Source of the DNA: an uncultured Armatimonadota bacterium
GTDB lineage: Bacteria > Armatimonadota > Armatimonadia > Armatimonadales > Armatimonadaceae
DNA length: 14,564 bases
Assembly: GCA_903924445.1 (NCBI GenBank)
Contig: CAIYBQ010000298.1
Span: 1 to 14,564 of the forward strand
Direction of reading: 5' to 3'
Shown here: positions 7,498 through 14,547 of the stretch, piece by piece
Position numbering within the stretch: the stretch's first letter is position 1
Layout of the letters: the number at the start of each line of letters is the position of its first letter
The notes under the pieces: generated by a model
What the model saw: only the letters and a program-made list of their open reading frames with translations
The model's database searches: none
What the model was told of the DNA's origin: nothing
Translations under genes and position numbers: made by a program

Positions 7498-7788
7498 ATG
7501 CAGAGAACGAAATACGCCCTCGAGTTCAAAGACGAGGCGGTCAAGCAAGTCATCGACAAGGGCCACTCGGTTGTCGATGTAGCTAAGCGGCTAGGCATCC
7601 CGGACAACGTTCTGTACACATGGGTCAGCAAGTTTAAATAAGCAGACCGACCCGAATCCGGTGACATCAAGGCGATGCAAGCCGAGGTGGCAAAGCTCAA
7701 GGCCGAACTCAGGCGAACCACTGAGGAGCGCGACATCCTAAAAAAGGCCGCCGCGTACTTTGCCAAACAGTCCGGGTGAAGTACGCAT
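7498..7788 (+). pseudogene. IS3-family transposase OrfA with internal stop
   Basis: The ATG at 7498 begins MQRTKYALEFKDEAVKQVID, a standard OrfA HTH domain (VVDVAKRLGIPDNVLYTWVSKFK). A TAA at 7639-7641 then stops the frame. Downstream the same frame continues without further stops as ADRPESGDIKAMQAEVAKLK, then EERDILKKAAAYFAKQSG to the normal end at 7788, so the TAA is a point change inside an otherwise intact gene. The A6G slippery site lies beyond the stop, so the normal OrfAB fusion would not be reached without readthrough. Confidence 0.85.
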
Positions 7789-8639
7789 TCATCCGGGAGC
7801 ACCGTGTGCAATTTAGGCTCTCGAGCATGTGCCGCGTCTTGAAGGTTCACCGCAGCGGCTATTACGCTTGGCTGCGTGAGCCGCTCTCGCCAAGGGCCAA
7901 GGTCAACGAGGTGTTGACCCTGAAGATCCGAGAGTTCTACGACCAGAGCATGGGCATCTACGGCAGTCCACGCATCTTCTGTGATCTGCGCGAAGCTGGC
8001 CTGGCTTGCGGCGAGAACCGGGTGGCCAGGTTGATGAAAGCGGCTCACATCAAGTCGGTACGGGGGTATAAACGTCCTCGATTCAAAGTAGGCAAGCCCG
8101 CACTGGTGGCGCCTAACCAGTTACAACGCCAGTTCCAGCAGGACGAGCCGGACCAGGCATGGGTGACAGATATCACTTACATCCGTACGTATGAGGGTTG
8201 GCTGTACTTGGCTGCGGTACTGGACTTGCACTCGCGTACGGTGGTCGGTTGGAGCATGGGTTCGCGCATACAAACTAGTTTGGTGCTGGATGCGCTGACG
8301 ATGGCGGTGTGGCGCAGAAAGCCCAAAGATCCGGTGATCATCCATTCGGATCAGGGCAGCCAATTTGGCAGCGACGAGTTCACGCGGTGGTGCAAAGACA
8401 ACCGCCTGAGTCCGAGCATGAGCCGACGGGGAAATTGCTGGGATAACGCAGTGGCTGAATCGTTCTTCAGCAACTTAAAGAGTGATCAGATCAAAAAGAG
8501 GATCTACAACACGCGAGAAGAAGCCAGGTCAGAAGTCTTCGATTACATCGAGGGTTTCTACAATCGTGTTCGACGCCACAAGCATCTCGATCAACTCAGT
8601 CCTCATGAGTTCGAGCGGCAGCGTCAGACTGCGCTATGA
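7776..8639 (+). CDS. IS3-family transposase OrfB (DDE integrase core)
   Basis: A full-length 287-residue OrfB opening at a GTG. The N-terminal HTH-type region (KVHRSGYYAWLREP, GSPRIFCDLREAG) is followed by the integrase core with all three catalytic residues in their usual blocks: Asp in WVTDITYIRT, Asp in IIHSDQGSQFGS, and Glu in WDNAVAESFFSNLKSD. The C-terminus YNRVRRHKHLDQLSPHEFE is typical. In this family OrfB is normally made as part of an OrfAB fusion by -1 frameshifting at 7740-7746. Since orfA has an internal stop, the element may be inactive on its own but could be helped by another copy. The protein itself shows no damage. Confidence 0.92.
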   Translation: MKYAFIREHRVQFRLSSMCRVLKVHRSGYYAWLREPLSPRAKVNEVLTLKIREFYDQSMGIYGSPRIFCDLREAGLACGENRVARLMKAAHIKSVRGYKRPRFKVGKPALVAPNQLQRQFQQDEPDQAWVTDITYIRTYEGWLYLAAVLDLHSRTVVGWSMGSRIQTSLVLDALTMAVWRRKPKDPVIIHSDQGSQFGSDEFTRWCKDNRLSPSMSRRGNCWDNAVAESFFSNLKSDQIKKRIYNTREEARSEVFDYIEGFYNRVRRHKHLDQLSPHEFERQRQTAL

Positions 8640-8714
8640 AAAGTGTCTACAGGTTTGGGGGAATACCAAACCATCTTTAGACTCTCTATAAAATAGGATG
8701 TCGAACCGAGGTGC

Positions 8715-9614
8715 TCAAATAGGGTAATATTTCCAGATGCTCCTGATGAACTCCTCACCAAATCGTTCGGCACAAAATGAGTATGTCGTGTCGTAAAATT
8801 TCCTTGCTTCTTTGACTCCATCGATATTAGGAGTCTCCTCTGATCGTTGAGATGCTCCTACTTTCTTACTGAAATTTGCCTTGATGTGAGATATACCTAG
8901 AAAATCGCAGAGTCTCTCAATTTCATCATCGACAAAAAACGTTTCATAAAAGCCGTAGAAAATTTCATCCTTATTAAAAACTTGCTCTAGGTTAATTATC
9001 GTCTGATCAAATACAGTTCTTGCAACGACGCCTTTGTGCTTGAAAAATTTTGCCTTGAATTCGCCAGGAACCACTACTTTGGCAATTCCGCCTTTTGAAG
9101 GCTTTCCTTCAATCATACGTTGTTGAGACCAAATCCTATCGATGGGGTCTCGCATCAAAAACACAACTTTGATATTGAAGTCCGCATTCAACAGATTCTT
9201 TATCCGCAAAAAATGATCTGCGCTCAACGCAGAATAAGTGGGCGAGAACTCACCTACCACCTTTATGAGCGGGTGAGTATCATCGATCTTGTTAGTCAAC
9301 CGTAAGAAGTAACGCAAATATTCATGAAGATCATGATAGATATTTAGTCGGTCAAGTTCGTTTTGTAATCCGATATTTTCTTTCGGAGTTAACTGTTTAT
9401 TCTGAATGATGGAGGTAATCTGGCGATGTACTTGAAGTAAGCTTTGCTTATAAAATAATGCGCCGCACAAATCGGGCATAAACAAAGTGTCAAAGATATG
9501 CATTTCCTTCGTTGTGGACATCCGCACTTCTGAGTGTGCCGCAAGATATGAATAGAGCCAAGTAGTTCCTCCCTTCTGACAACCTACCCCAAGTATGAAA
9601 TTTTTCTTCATCAT
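8715..9614 (-). CDS. PAPS-dependent sulfotransferase
   Basis: A 299-residue sulfotransferase that would transfer sulfate from PAPS. The 5'-phosphosulfate-binding loop is GVGCQKGGTTWLYSYL (residues 9-24, with the Lys of QKGGTT), followed by the usual KEMHIFD substrate-side segment. The 3'-phosphate-binding block is KVVFLMRDPIDRIWSQ (149-164; Arg155 and Ser163 are the likely contacts). The protein is full length for a bacterial carbohydrate-type sulfotransferase and has no membrane segment. It starts 82 bp after the methyltransferase stop, a larger gap than elsewhere in the cluster, and its bases are visibly richer in A and T than the genes before it, which hints at separate acquisition. Its stop is 46 bp from the IS3 element. 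The acceptor is unknown; a sugar of the locus glycan is the natural guess. Confidence 0.87.
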   Translation of the reverse strand: MMKKNFILGVGCQKGGTTWLYSYLAAHSEVRMSTTKEMHIFDTLFMPDLCGALFYKQSLLQVHRQITSIIQNKQLTPKENIGLQNELDRLNIYHDLHEYLRYFLRLTNKIDDTHPLIKVVGEFSPTYSALSADHFLRIKNLLNADFNIKVVFLMRDPIDRIWSQQRMIEGKPSKGGIAKVVVPGEFKAKFFKHKGVVARTVFDQTIINLEQVFNKDEIFYGFYETFFVDDEIERLCDFLGISHIKANFSKKVGASQRSEETPNIDGVKEARKFYDTTYSFCAERFGEEFIRSIWKYYPI

Positions 9615-9696
9615 TCTTTTTTTAACTTATTGCTTCAACATCTAAAATATAGCTTCATTTATTGCTATGAACATTTCGCTTAGGGCCGAATGCCTT
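9615..9696. other. AT-rich spacer upstream of the sulfotransferase gene
   Basis: This 82-bp gap is the largest between cargo genes apart from the IS interruption. On the minus strand it contains TATATTTT and a run of A before the start codons. No -35/-10 pair with good spacing and no terminator hairpin can be named, so an internal promoter is possible but unsupported. Confidence 0.3.
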
Positions 9697-10443
9697 CTAT
9701 TCCCCCTCTTTTTCGCACATCAGGAAGATGCTTGAACAAAGGTCTGGATAGTGTTGACCCAGTTTGTAGCATCCTTCCAGATACTCTTTGGAGATGATGT
9801 CCGTTTGAAGCAAACGATCCCACTGGAAATTTGCCATCGCCTTGAAAAATATGCCGGAGCGATGAACCACCTTCAATCCCGCCGCTACGGCATCCCGCTC
9901 CAGTGTATCCAGCGTGTAGGTACAACGATGGCCATGTTCGGCTTCGGCCGGGGTGACCGCCGCATTGTGCGTGATCAAACCCATCTTGACGGCAATCTGG
10001 CGCGAAGGAGCATTGGCATTGGGACACACCAAAAAGAAGCGCCCGCCTTCGGCTAGCCATTCGTCGTTGATACGCTTCAGCACCAATACAGGTTCATCCA
10101 GATGCTCCAGCACATGGGTCAGCACGATGTTGTCATAACGCTTTGGTAGGGTCGCTTTCTCGAACAGCGAGTTGACAAACTTTACCTTGTCGCCCAGTTT
10201 TTTCCTAGCCTCCTCGACGGCCACATTCGAGGCCTCGACACAGGTGACGTCTTCAAAATAGGGCAAAAATCTTCTGGTGAAGTCGCCCTTGAAGCTGCCC
10301 AACTCAAGCAGACTCCCTTTGTTGAAGAAGGGCTCGAACGATTTGATCATATAAGGGTGCATCACGTCGAAGTCGAAGCCGTATGCGTACTTGTGGTCTT
10401 TGGTGTCTTTTATTTCGACGTTGTAGTCACGTTCACTATTCAT
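9697..10443 (-). CDS. Class I SAM-dependent methyltransferase
   Basis: A 248-residue Rossmann-fold methyltransferase. Motif I is SLLELGSFKGDFTRRF (residues 44-59), the acidic ribose-binding residue follows in VTCVEAS (Glu70), and the motif after strand 4 reads YDNIVLTHVLEHLDEP (103-118), the VLEHL form typical of the Methyltransf_11/23 type group often found in sugar and glycan clusters. The C-terminal half (HGHRCTYTLDTLERDAVAAGLKV) is also typical. The ATG at 10443 overlaps the GNAT gene by eight bases and has GGGGAAG at good distance, so it is well supported. The likely role is O- or N-methylation of a glycan residue or lipid-linked intermediate; the substrate cannot be read from the sequence. 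Confidence 0.85.
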   Translation of the reverse strand: MNSERDYNVEIKDTKDHKYAYGFDFDVMHPYMIKSFEPFFNKGSLLELGSFKGDFTRRFLPYFEDVTCVEASNVAVEEARKKLGDKVKFVNSLFEKATLPKRYDNIVLTHVLEHLDEPVLVLKRINDEWLAEGGRFFLVCPNANAPSRQIAVKMGLITHNAAVTPAEAEHGHRCTYTLDTLERDAVAAGLKVVHRSGIFFKAMANFQWDRLLQTDIISKEYLEGCYKLGQHYPDLCSSIFLMCEKEGE

Positions 10444-10903
10444 GTTCTTCCCCGCTTTTCAAATATAGATCCATAGAGACGAATGCCCCGTTCGTATTAC
10501 CTGCAACGAAGCCGTTCATTTCATACAACTTAATGGCAGGAGCGTTGTCACTCGCTACTTCCAGGGTGATCTGTCGCATCCTAGAAGCTTTTGCATACTC
10601 GATGCACTGTTTCATCAAGCTTGCGGCGAAGCCTTTGCCCATCCATTCCTTCAGCACACTGACGCTGGTGATGAAGGCGATGCGTTTTTCATTGTCGTTG
10701 CAATATGCTGCCACTAGCCCCACTAGTTTGTTGCCCGACCATGCTTCGAACCTCGTTGCGTTGCTGGCGATCTTCTTTGCATAATCGCCGATCTCGACCC
10801 TTCCGTTCAGGGGAGGCACGAAGTCGGCATCGCAAAGTGACAAGTGCTCTGCGATCTCTACCTCGGATGCCCGGTTCGACCCGAAATCGACAGTCACGCT
10901 CAT
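10436..10903 (-). CDS. GNAT-family N-acetyltransferase
   Basis: A 155-residue protein with the GNAT fold. It has a central strand NKLVGLVAAYCND, then ITSVSVLKEWMGKGFAASLMKQCIEYAKA, which contains the acyl-CoA pyrophosphate loop (W.GKG.A..L, the usual Q/RxxGxG/A pattern with Met-Gly-Lys-Gly), then ITLEVASDNAPAIKLYEMNGF, the standard final strand and helix. Its ATG shares four bases (ATGA) with the stop of the upstream propeller gene, so translation is probably coupled. In this context acetylation of an amino-sugar is the likely job, but GNAT enzymes are broad and a protein or small-molecule substrate cannot be excluded. Confidence 0.85.
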   Translation of the reverse strand: MSVTVDFGSNRASEVEIAEHLSLCDADFVPPLNGRVEIGDYAKKIASNATRFEAWSGNKLVGLVAAYCNDNEKRIAFITSVSVLKEWMGKGFAASLMKQCIEYAKASRMRQITLEVASDNAPAIKLYEMNGFVAGNTNGAFVSMDLYLKSGEEHE

Positions 10904-11859
10904 CTTTCTAGTACGGCCAACCCAAATCCGTGGCGTCCGAACTCGTTGCCGTTATAGAGTAAGTACACCCTGCCGTCGCATTCGAACACATGTGGATAGC
11001 ACAGCATGTCAGAATCCCAGTCGCCCGCTGTGACGTCGAGCAGTGGGTTCCCGTCGTCCCGTGTCCAATTCAGCAGGTCGTCCGACCACGCATGACCGAT
11101 GCGATAGCCACGATCACTGTTATTGCGGAAATCGAACGATTGGCGATAGCAGAAGAACATGTGATGACGGCCATCAATTTCGATCACCGTCGGCAGCGCC
11201 TGACTCTCGTCCGGCCCCAATCTGTCCGAAATGATCTGCCGCGCTTCTTCCTTGACCCAGTTAATGCCATCGCTGGAAACCGCATGGCCAATCTTATAGG
11301 TGCGATCCGGCGCTGTGTCCGCCGAAAACTTCTTCCAGCCGGTGCCGAAGATGTACCACATGTGGAACACGCCATCAATGACCTTCACGAAACCGTCGCC
11401 GACCAGGCAGGGCTCGTGCAGGGAAGCCGCCAGCACCGGCCCGTCGCCGATACGCTGAAAGGTGAGTCCGTCGTCACGGCTGATGGCTAGGCCGATAGCG
11501 GTATCCACTGATACCGATACTCGCCTGTTCCAGCCACAGGTATAGCCATACACGACATCGCCGTGGCGCATGACGCTCATCGGGAAGATGCCGTGCTCGT
11601 CGAAACTGCCAAGCTTGCCGAGCGGGATGACCGTTTTGTCGGACACGCGGATCAAATCACGCAGGTTTTTGTTCATGTCGACGAAGGCGATATGGCTCAG
11701 ATATTTGCAATTGCTCTTGTCCACTGAACGGGTGGAGAAATAAATGCGTACGAAATCTTTGAATACCAAGGCCTGTGGCGACTGGGCGAACTGTGCGCAG
11801 TCTTCCGGCAATTTGTGCTGTGTCGGGTCGAATATCTTGCCAAGTTTCTTCCACTTCAT
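10900..11859 (-). CDS. Five-bladed beta-propeller glycosidase-like protein, second paralog
   Basis: A protein of about 319 residues from the ATG at 11859, starting MKWKKLGKIFDP and matching MFKWKKLGKVFTP in the upstream paralog. A GTG at 11868, preceded by GGAG, is an alternative start that adds three residues. Blade-like repeats are visible: IGLAISRDDGLTF, IGHAVSSDGINW and IGHAWSDDLLNWTRDD, the pattern of the GH32/43/130 five-bladed propellers. The C-terminal part (HHMFFCYR, WDSDMLCYPHVFE, YNGNEFGRHGFGLAVLE) is nearly superimposable on the upstream gene, so the pair arose by tandem duplication. The family acts on or phosphorolyses glycosidic bonds, or only binds sugar. No signal peptide is present, so it should be cytoplasmic. 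The start lies 12 bases after the upstream stop, and the stop overlaps the GNAT start. Confidence 0.75.
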   Translation of the reverse strand: MKWKKLGKIFDPTQHKLPEDCAQFAQSPQALVFKDFVRIYFSTRSVDKSNCKYLSHIAFVDMNKNLRDLIRVSDKTVIPLGKLGSFDEHGIFPMSVMRHGDVVYGYTCGWNRRVSVSVDTAIGLAISRDDGLTFQRIGDGPVLAASLHEPCLVGDGFVKVIDGVFHMWYIFGTGWKKFSADTAPDRTYKIGHAVSSDGINWVKEEARQIISDRLGPDESQALPTVIEIDGRHHMFFCYRQSFDFRNNSDRGYRIGHAWSDDLLNWTRDDGNPLLDVTAGDWDSDMLCYPHVFECDGRVYLLYNGNEFGRHGFGLAVLER

Positions 11860-11871
11860 TGTGCTCACACC

Positions 11872-12834
11872 TTACTCCAACTTTCCGTCCAGCACGGCCA
11901 GACCGAAGCCGTGACGACCAACCTGGTTGCCCAGATACGCTAAATAAGTTTCTCCATCGAGTTCGAACACATGCGGATAGCTGATCATCTCGGCATCCCA
12001 GCCATCTTCCGACACATCGATACCCGCTTTTGTGTCGTCGCGCACCCAATTGGTCAGGTTGGTGCTGGAGGCGTAACCGATGCGATAGCCGTTCTGTTTG
12101 CCGCGATAGTGGCTGCTATAGCGATAACAGAAGAACATGTGATATTTACCGTTGGCGTAGAACACGTCCGGGCTGGCTTGTGCCTCATCTTCTTCGATGC
12201 GGCTCTCGATCAGGTCTTCGTTGACCTTGATCCAGTTGATACCGTCACTCGAAGTCGCCATACGTATTTTGTAGACCGGCTCTGGTCGGCCTTCCACTAC
12301 TTTCCATTTACGTCCGGCTATGTACCACAGATACCAGATATCGTTGAAGCGTCGGATCTTCGGTCCGCTCAGCACAAATGGTTCATCGGGAGAATACGAC
12401 ACCACTGGGCCAGTACCATGCTTGATGAAGGTCTTGCCGCCGTCATGGCTGGTGGCCATGCCGATGGCCACGTTGAATGGAACCGATTCGCAACGTGTCC
12501 AGCCGGCGTAATAGGCGCGCAGCAAATCACCATCGCGAATGACGGAGACAGGATAAGTTCCGAATTCGTCGAATTCGCCCAGTCCGCCCAAGCTCAGGAT
12601 GGGCTGCTCACCGACATGCCGGATATTGAACAGATCCGCACGATCTAGATCGACACATGCAGAGTAGCTGACATACTGGCCGTTCTCGTCCGCAGGCGGG
12701 CGGCAGGAGAAATACACTCGCACGAAATCGTCAAACACTAGCGTCGCGGGGGCTTGTGCGAACTCCTTCAACCAGCTGCGCCCTTCCACTTCCTGTGGCG
12801 TAAAGACCTTGCCTAATTTTTTCCACTTGAACAT
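11872..12834 (-). CDS. Five-bladed beta-propeller glycosidase-like protein, first paralog
   Basis: A 320-residue protein without signal peptide. Repeated blade motifs are IGMATSHDGGKTF (124-136), IRMATSSDGINW (190-201) and IGYASSTNLTNWVRDD (252-267), with further blades at VRVYFSCRP and WYLWYIAGRKW. This is the sequence habit of GH43/GH130-like five-bladed propellers, whose catalytic acids sit at blade starts; candidates are the DE in GEFDEFGTYP (86-95) and acidic residues in EDEAQASPDV and WDAEMISYPHVFE. It is paralogous to the next gene. It starts three bases after the stop of the WbqC-like gene. The specific family and whether it is catalytic are uncertain. A cytoplasmic role in the locus pathway, such as turnover or editing of a glycoside intermediate, is inferred only. 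Confidence 0.75.
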   Translation of the reverse strand: MFKWKKLGKVFTPQEVEGRSWLKEFAQAPATLVFDDFVRVYFSCRPPADENGQYVSYSACVDLDRADLFNIRHVGEQPILSLGGLGEFDEFGTYPVSVIRDGDLLRAYYAGWTRCESVPFNVAIGMATSHDGGKTFIKHGTGPVVSYSPDEPFVLSGPKIRRFNDIWYLWYIAGRKWKVVEGRPEPVYKIRMATSSDGINWIKVNEDLIESRIEEDEAQASPDVFYANGKYHMFFCYRYSSHYRGKQNGYRIGYASSTNLTNWVRDDTKAGIDVSEDGWDAEMISYPHVFELDGETYLAYLGNQVGRHGFGLAVLDGKLE

Positions 12835-12837
12835 GGT

Positions 12838-13536
12838 TCAGATCAACTCATAGTTGGTTGTAATGGAGGTTCGGTTTGTATCAAGCGGGTTGAACATCAT
12901 CACATCAATGATAGACAGCCACGGCACAAATTCATTACCAAATTGCGCATATTCAAATGGTTTCGATTTGATGAACTTCAACTCGATACCCTTCTGTTGA
13001 AACGTCTCCCTTGAATACAGCTCCATTCCACCGATCGCATTCACGTATGTTCTTGCACCTGTCGCTTCGCATAATGCAATCACTTTCTCTTGGCTTTGCA
13101 GTGCAAGGTCTATGGCAATATCAGAAGATATACGGATGTCGGTTGTAATACCAAAATGGTCGCAGATTTTGACGATAGAGTGGTGCAGGAATCGGAACAG
13201 GTTTGCCTCTTCATACCGCACAAGTTGTTCAATCAAGGGGAAAGTTTGATCGAAATATGGCGCTCGTCTGTAGGCCCCTTTGAATTGATTGAGCAGTTTG
13301 TCCCGATTGAAATCGGACGCCAATTCGCGCTCCACTACATCCAACGAATCGGAATCTTTCTTAAGCGACAATGAAAACATCACGGCTGCGCCGTTTTGCA
13401 ACATGCGGTTGCGGTTGATCCAGCCCTTTTTAGTATATTTGATATTGTCGTAGACGATGAAAACATCTGAGGCTGCGATGAGCTGGAAATAGCCGATGTA
13501 AGGCAAAAAATACGGTTGCATGATTGCGAGTTTCAT
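12838..13536 (-). CDS. WbqC-like family protein
   Basis: A 232-residue protein of the WbqC-like family, known from O-antigen and other surface-glycan gene clusters; its biochemical role has not been settled as far as I know. The N-terminus MKLAIMQPYFLPYIGYFQLI followed by DVFIVYDNIKYTKKGWINRNRM is the family signature, and the family's RTYVNAIGGMELY block and the C-terminal PWLSIIDVMMFN block are also present. The ATG start is fixed by the signature. It is the first cargo gene, three bases before the first beta-propeller. Only 16 bases separate its ATG from the end of the IS30 element, and no ribosome site is visible in them. Its bases look more AT-rich than the propeller genes. Confidence 0.88.
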   Translation of the reverse strand: MKLAIMQPYFLPYIGYFQLIAASDVFIVYDNIKYTKKGWINRNRMLQNGAAVMFSLSLKKDSDSLDVVERELASDFNRDKLLNQFKGAYRRAPYFDQTFPLIEQLVRYEEANLFRFLHHSIVKICDHFGITTDIRISSDIAIDLALQSQEKVIALCEATGARTYVNAIGGMELYSRETFQQKGIELKFIKSKPFEYAQFGNEFVPWLSIIDVMMFNPLDTNRTSITTNYELI

Positions 13537-13552
13537 TTGGGATATTTGGCAG

Positions 13553-14547
13553 ATTCAAGCACGAAGTGCAACACGGGATAACGATTGATGAAACACCTCT
13601 GCAGGCGTCCTGAATCCCAATCGTTTGCGGGGGCGGTTATTCAATCTGTTTTCGATCATCTTAAGTTCCTCGGCCGTTATGTTTGCCATGTGTCGCTTCT
13701 TGGGCACGTATTGCCGCAGCAGGCCATTGAAGTTCTCGTTGGAGCCTCGCTCCCAACTGGCAAAGGGTCGGGCAAAGTAGCCCGTGCGACCCAGCGCTTC
13801 GTCAATCCTGGCGTGCCCGCTGAATTCTTTGCCGTTGTCATAGGTCAGAGTCTTGACCCTAGCCTTCAACGGGTTGAGCGCTTCGATGATCGCCGCGCCA
13901 ACCAGATCAGCTGTTTTGTTTGAAACCTTGGCCATGACCGCGTACCCGCTTTTGCGCTCCACCACCGTGACGATGGCCTTCTTGTGGGCCGCACCAATGA
14001 CTGTGTCGCATTCCCAATGACCCACTTGCAAGGGCTTGTCAATGAACGCTGGGCGCTCGCTCAGGGGCCTGCGTTTGGGAATCTGTCCCCTGCGGTCTCG
14101 ACCACTGGCGTAGCGCTTTCTCTTTTGCTTTTGGCAACGCAGGTTCTTCCACAAGGTGCCGCCATGCGCCTTGTCTGCATAAACATGCAGGTACAGCGAT
14201 TCATGGCTCACTGGCAGCTTGCCGGCGATCTGCTCTGGGCTCCATTGAAGCCGCAACAGCGCACTGGCTTGCTCTTTTTCACCCAGGGCGCAAGCGTGCT
14301 TGCGTTACGGCTCGATTCGGAGCGTTTGCAGGCAAGTTCACAAGCTTGTTTGGCTTTATAGCCTCGACACCCGGCATTGCGGCGCAGCTCGCGACTGATC
14401 GTGGACTTGTCGCGTCCAAGCAATCGGGCAATCTGCGTGATGTTGTGCTGGGCTTTCATAAGGCTGTGAATCTGATATCTTTCAATCTGGCTGAGGTGTT
14501 TGTAATTCATCGGGCAACTTCGACTTGCAGGTCAGGAAGCCTTGAAT
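13553..14547 (-). mobile_element. IS30-family insertion sequence, near complete
   Basis: The left end starts ATTCAAGCACGAAGTGCAAC at 13553, directly overlapping the transposase stop codon. The right end, read inward on the minus strand, contains ATTCAAG at 14547-14541 and GCAAGTCGAAGTTGCCCG closer in, an imperfect inverted match. The right boundary is therefore approximate, between about 14535 and 14547. One IS30-type transposase gene fills the element. A diverged fragment of the same end, in the same orientation, is present at 643-678. Confidence 0.75.
13555..14510 (-). pseudogene. IS30-family transposase, frameshifted
   Basis: The N-terminal part from the ATG at 14510 reads HLSQIERYQIHSLMKAQ, then the HTH segment ITQIARLLGRDKSTISRELRRN, up to LAPWVKK. 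The frame then runs into unrelated sequence to a stop near 14208. The rest of the protein continues in the -1 frame as EQASALLRLQWSPEQIAG and is intact to 13555, with the DDE residues in HWECDTVIG, LTYDNGKEFSG and ERGSNENFNG and the C-terminus HQSLSRVALRA. The switch falls at a run of five A on the minus strand (14279-14275). Adding one A would restore a single frame, so a one-base deletion is the simplest reading. Programmed slippage is less likely because the run is short. Confidence 0.85.

Larger units (their letters stand above)
7439..8668 (+). mobile_element. IS3-family insertion sequence, near complete
   Basis: The element is bounded by inverted repeats that start TGGTATTCCCCCAAA at 7439 and end with the matching complement at 8668; about 23 of the outer 26 bases pair. 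It carries orfA and orfB in the IS3 arrangement, with orfB in the -1 frame and a slippery A6G heptamer at 7740-7746 in the correct codon phase (CTA AAA AAG). The flanking triplets (ACG before, AAC after) do not match, so no target duplication is visible, consistent with a deletion or recombination at one side. It lies opposite to the cargo genes and separates the sulfotransferase from the GSCFA gene. Confidence 0.88.

Noticed and set aside
7473..8048. 191-residue open frame on the minus strand inside the IS3 element
   Set aside because: It is antisense to orfA and orfB of the IS and has no recognisable domain.
10990..11490. 166-residue open frame on the plus strand
   Set aside because: It is antisense to the second beta-propeller gene, which is fixed by similarity to its paralog.
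11971..12648. 225-residue open frame on the plus strand
   Set aside because: It is antisense to the first beta-propeller gene, whose conserved blade motifs fix the true frame. No motif or ribosome site supports it.
13536..13576. Outward promoter at the IS30 end (TTGCAC and AAATAT with 18-bp spacing)
   Set aside because: Each box matches only about three of six consensus bases, so it cannot be told from chance.
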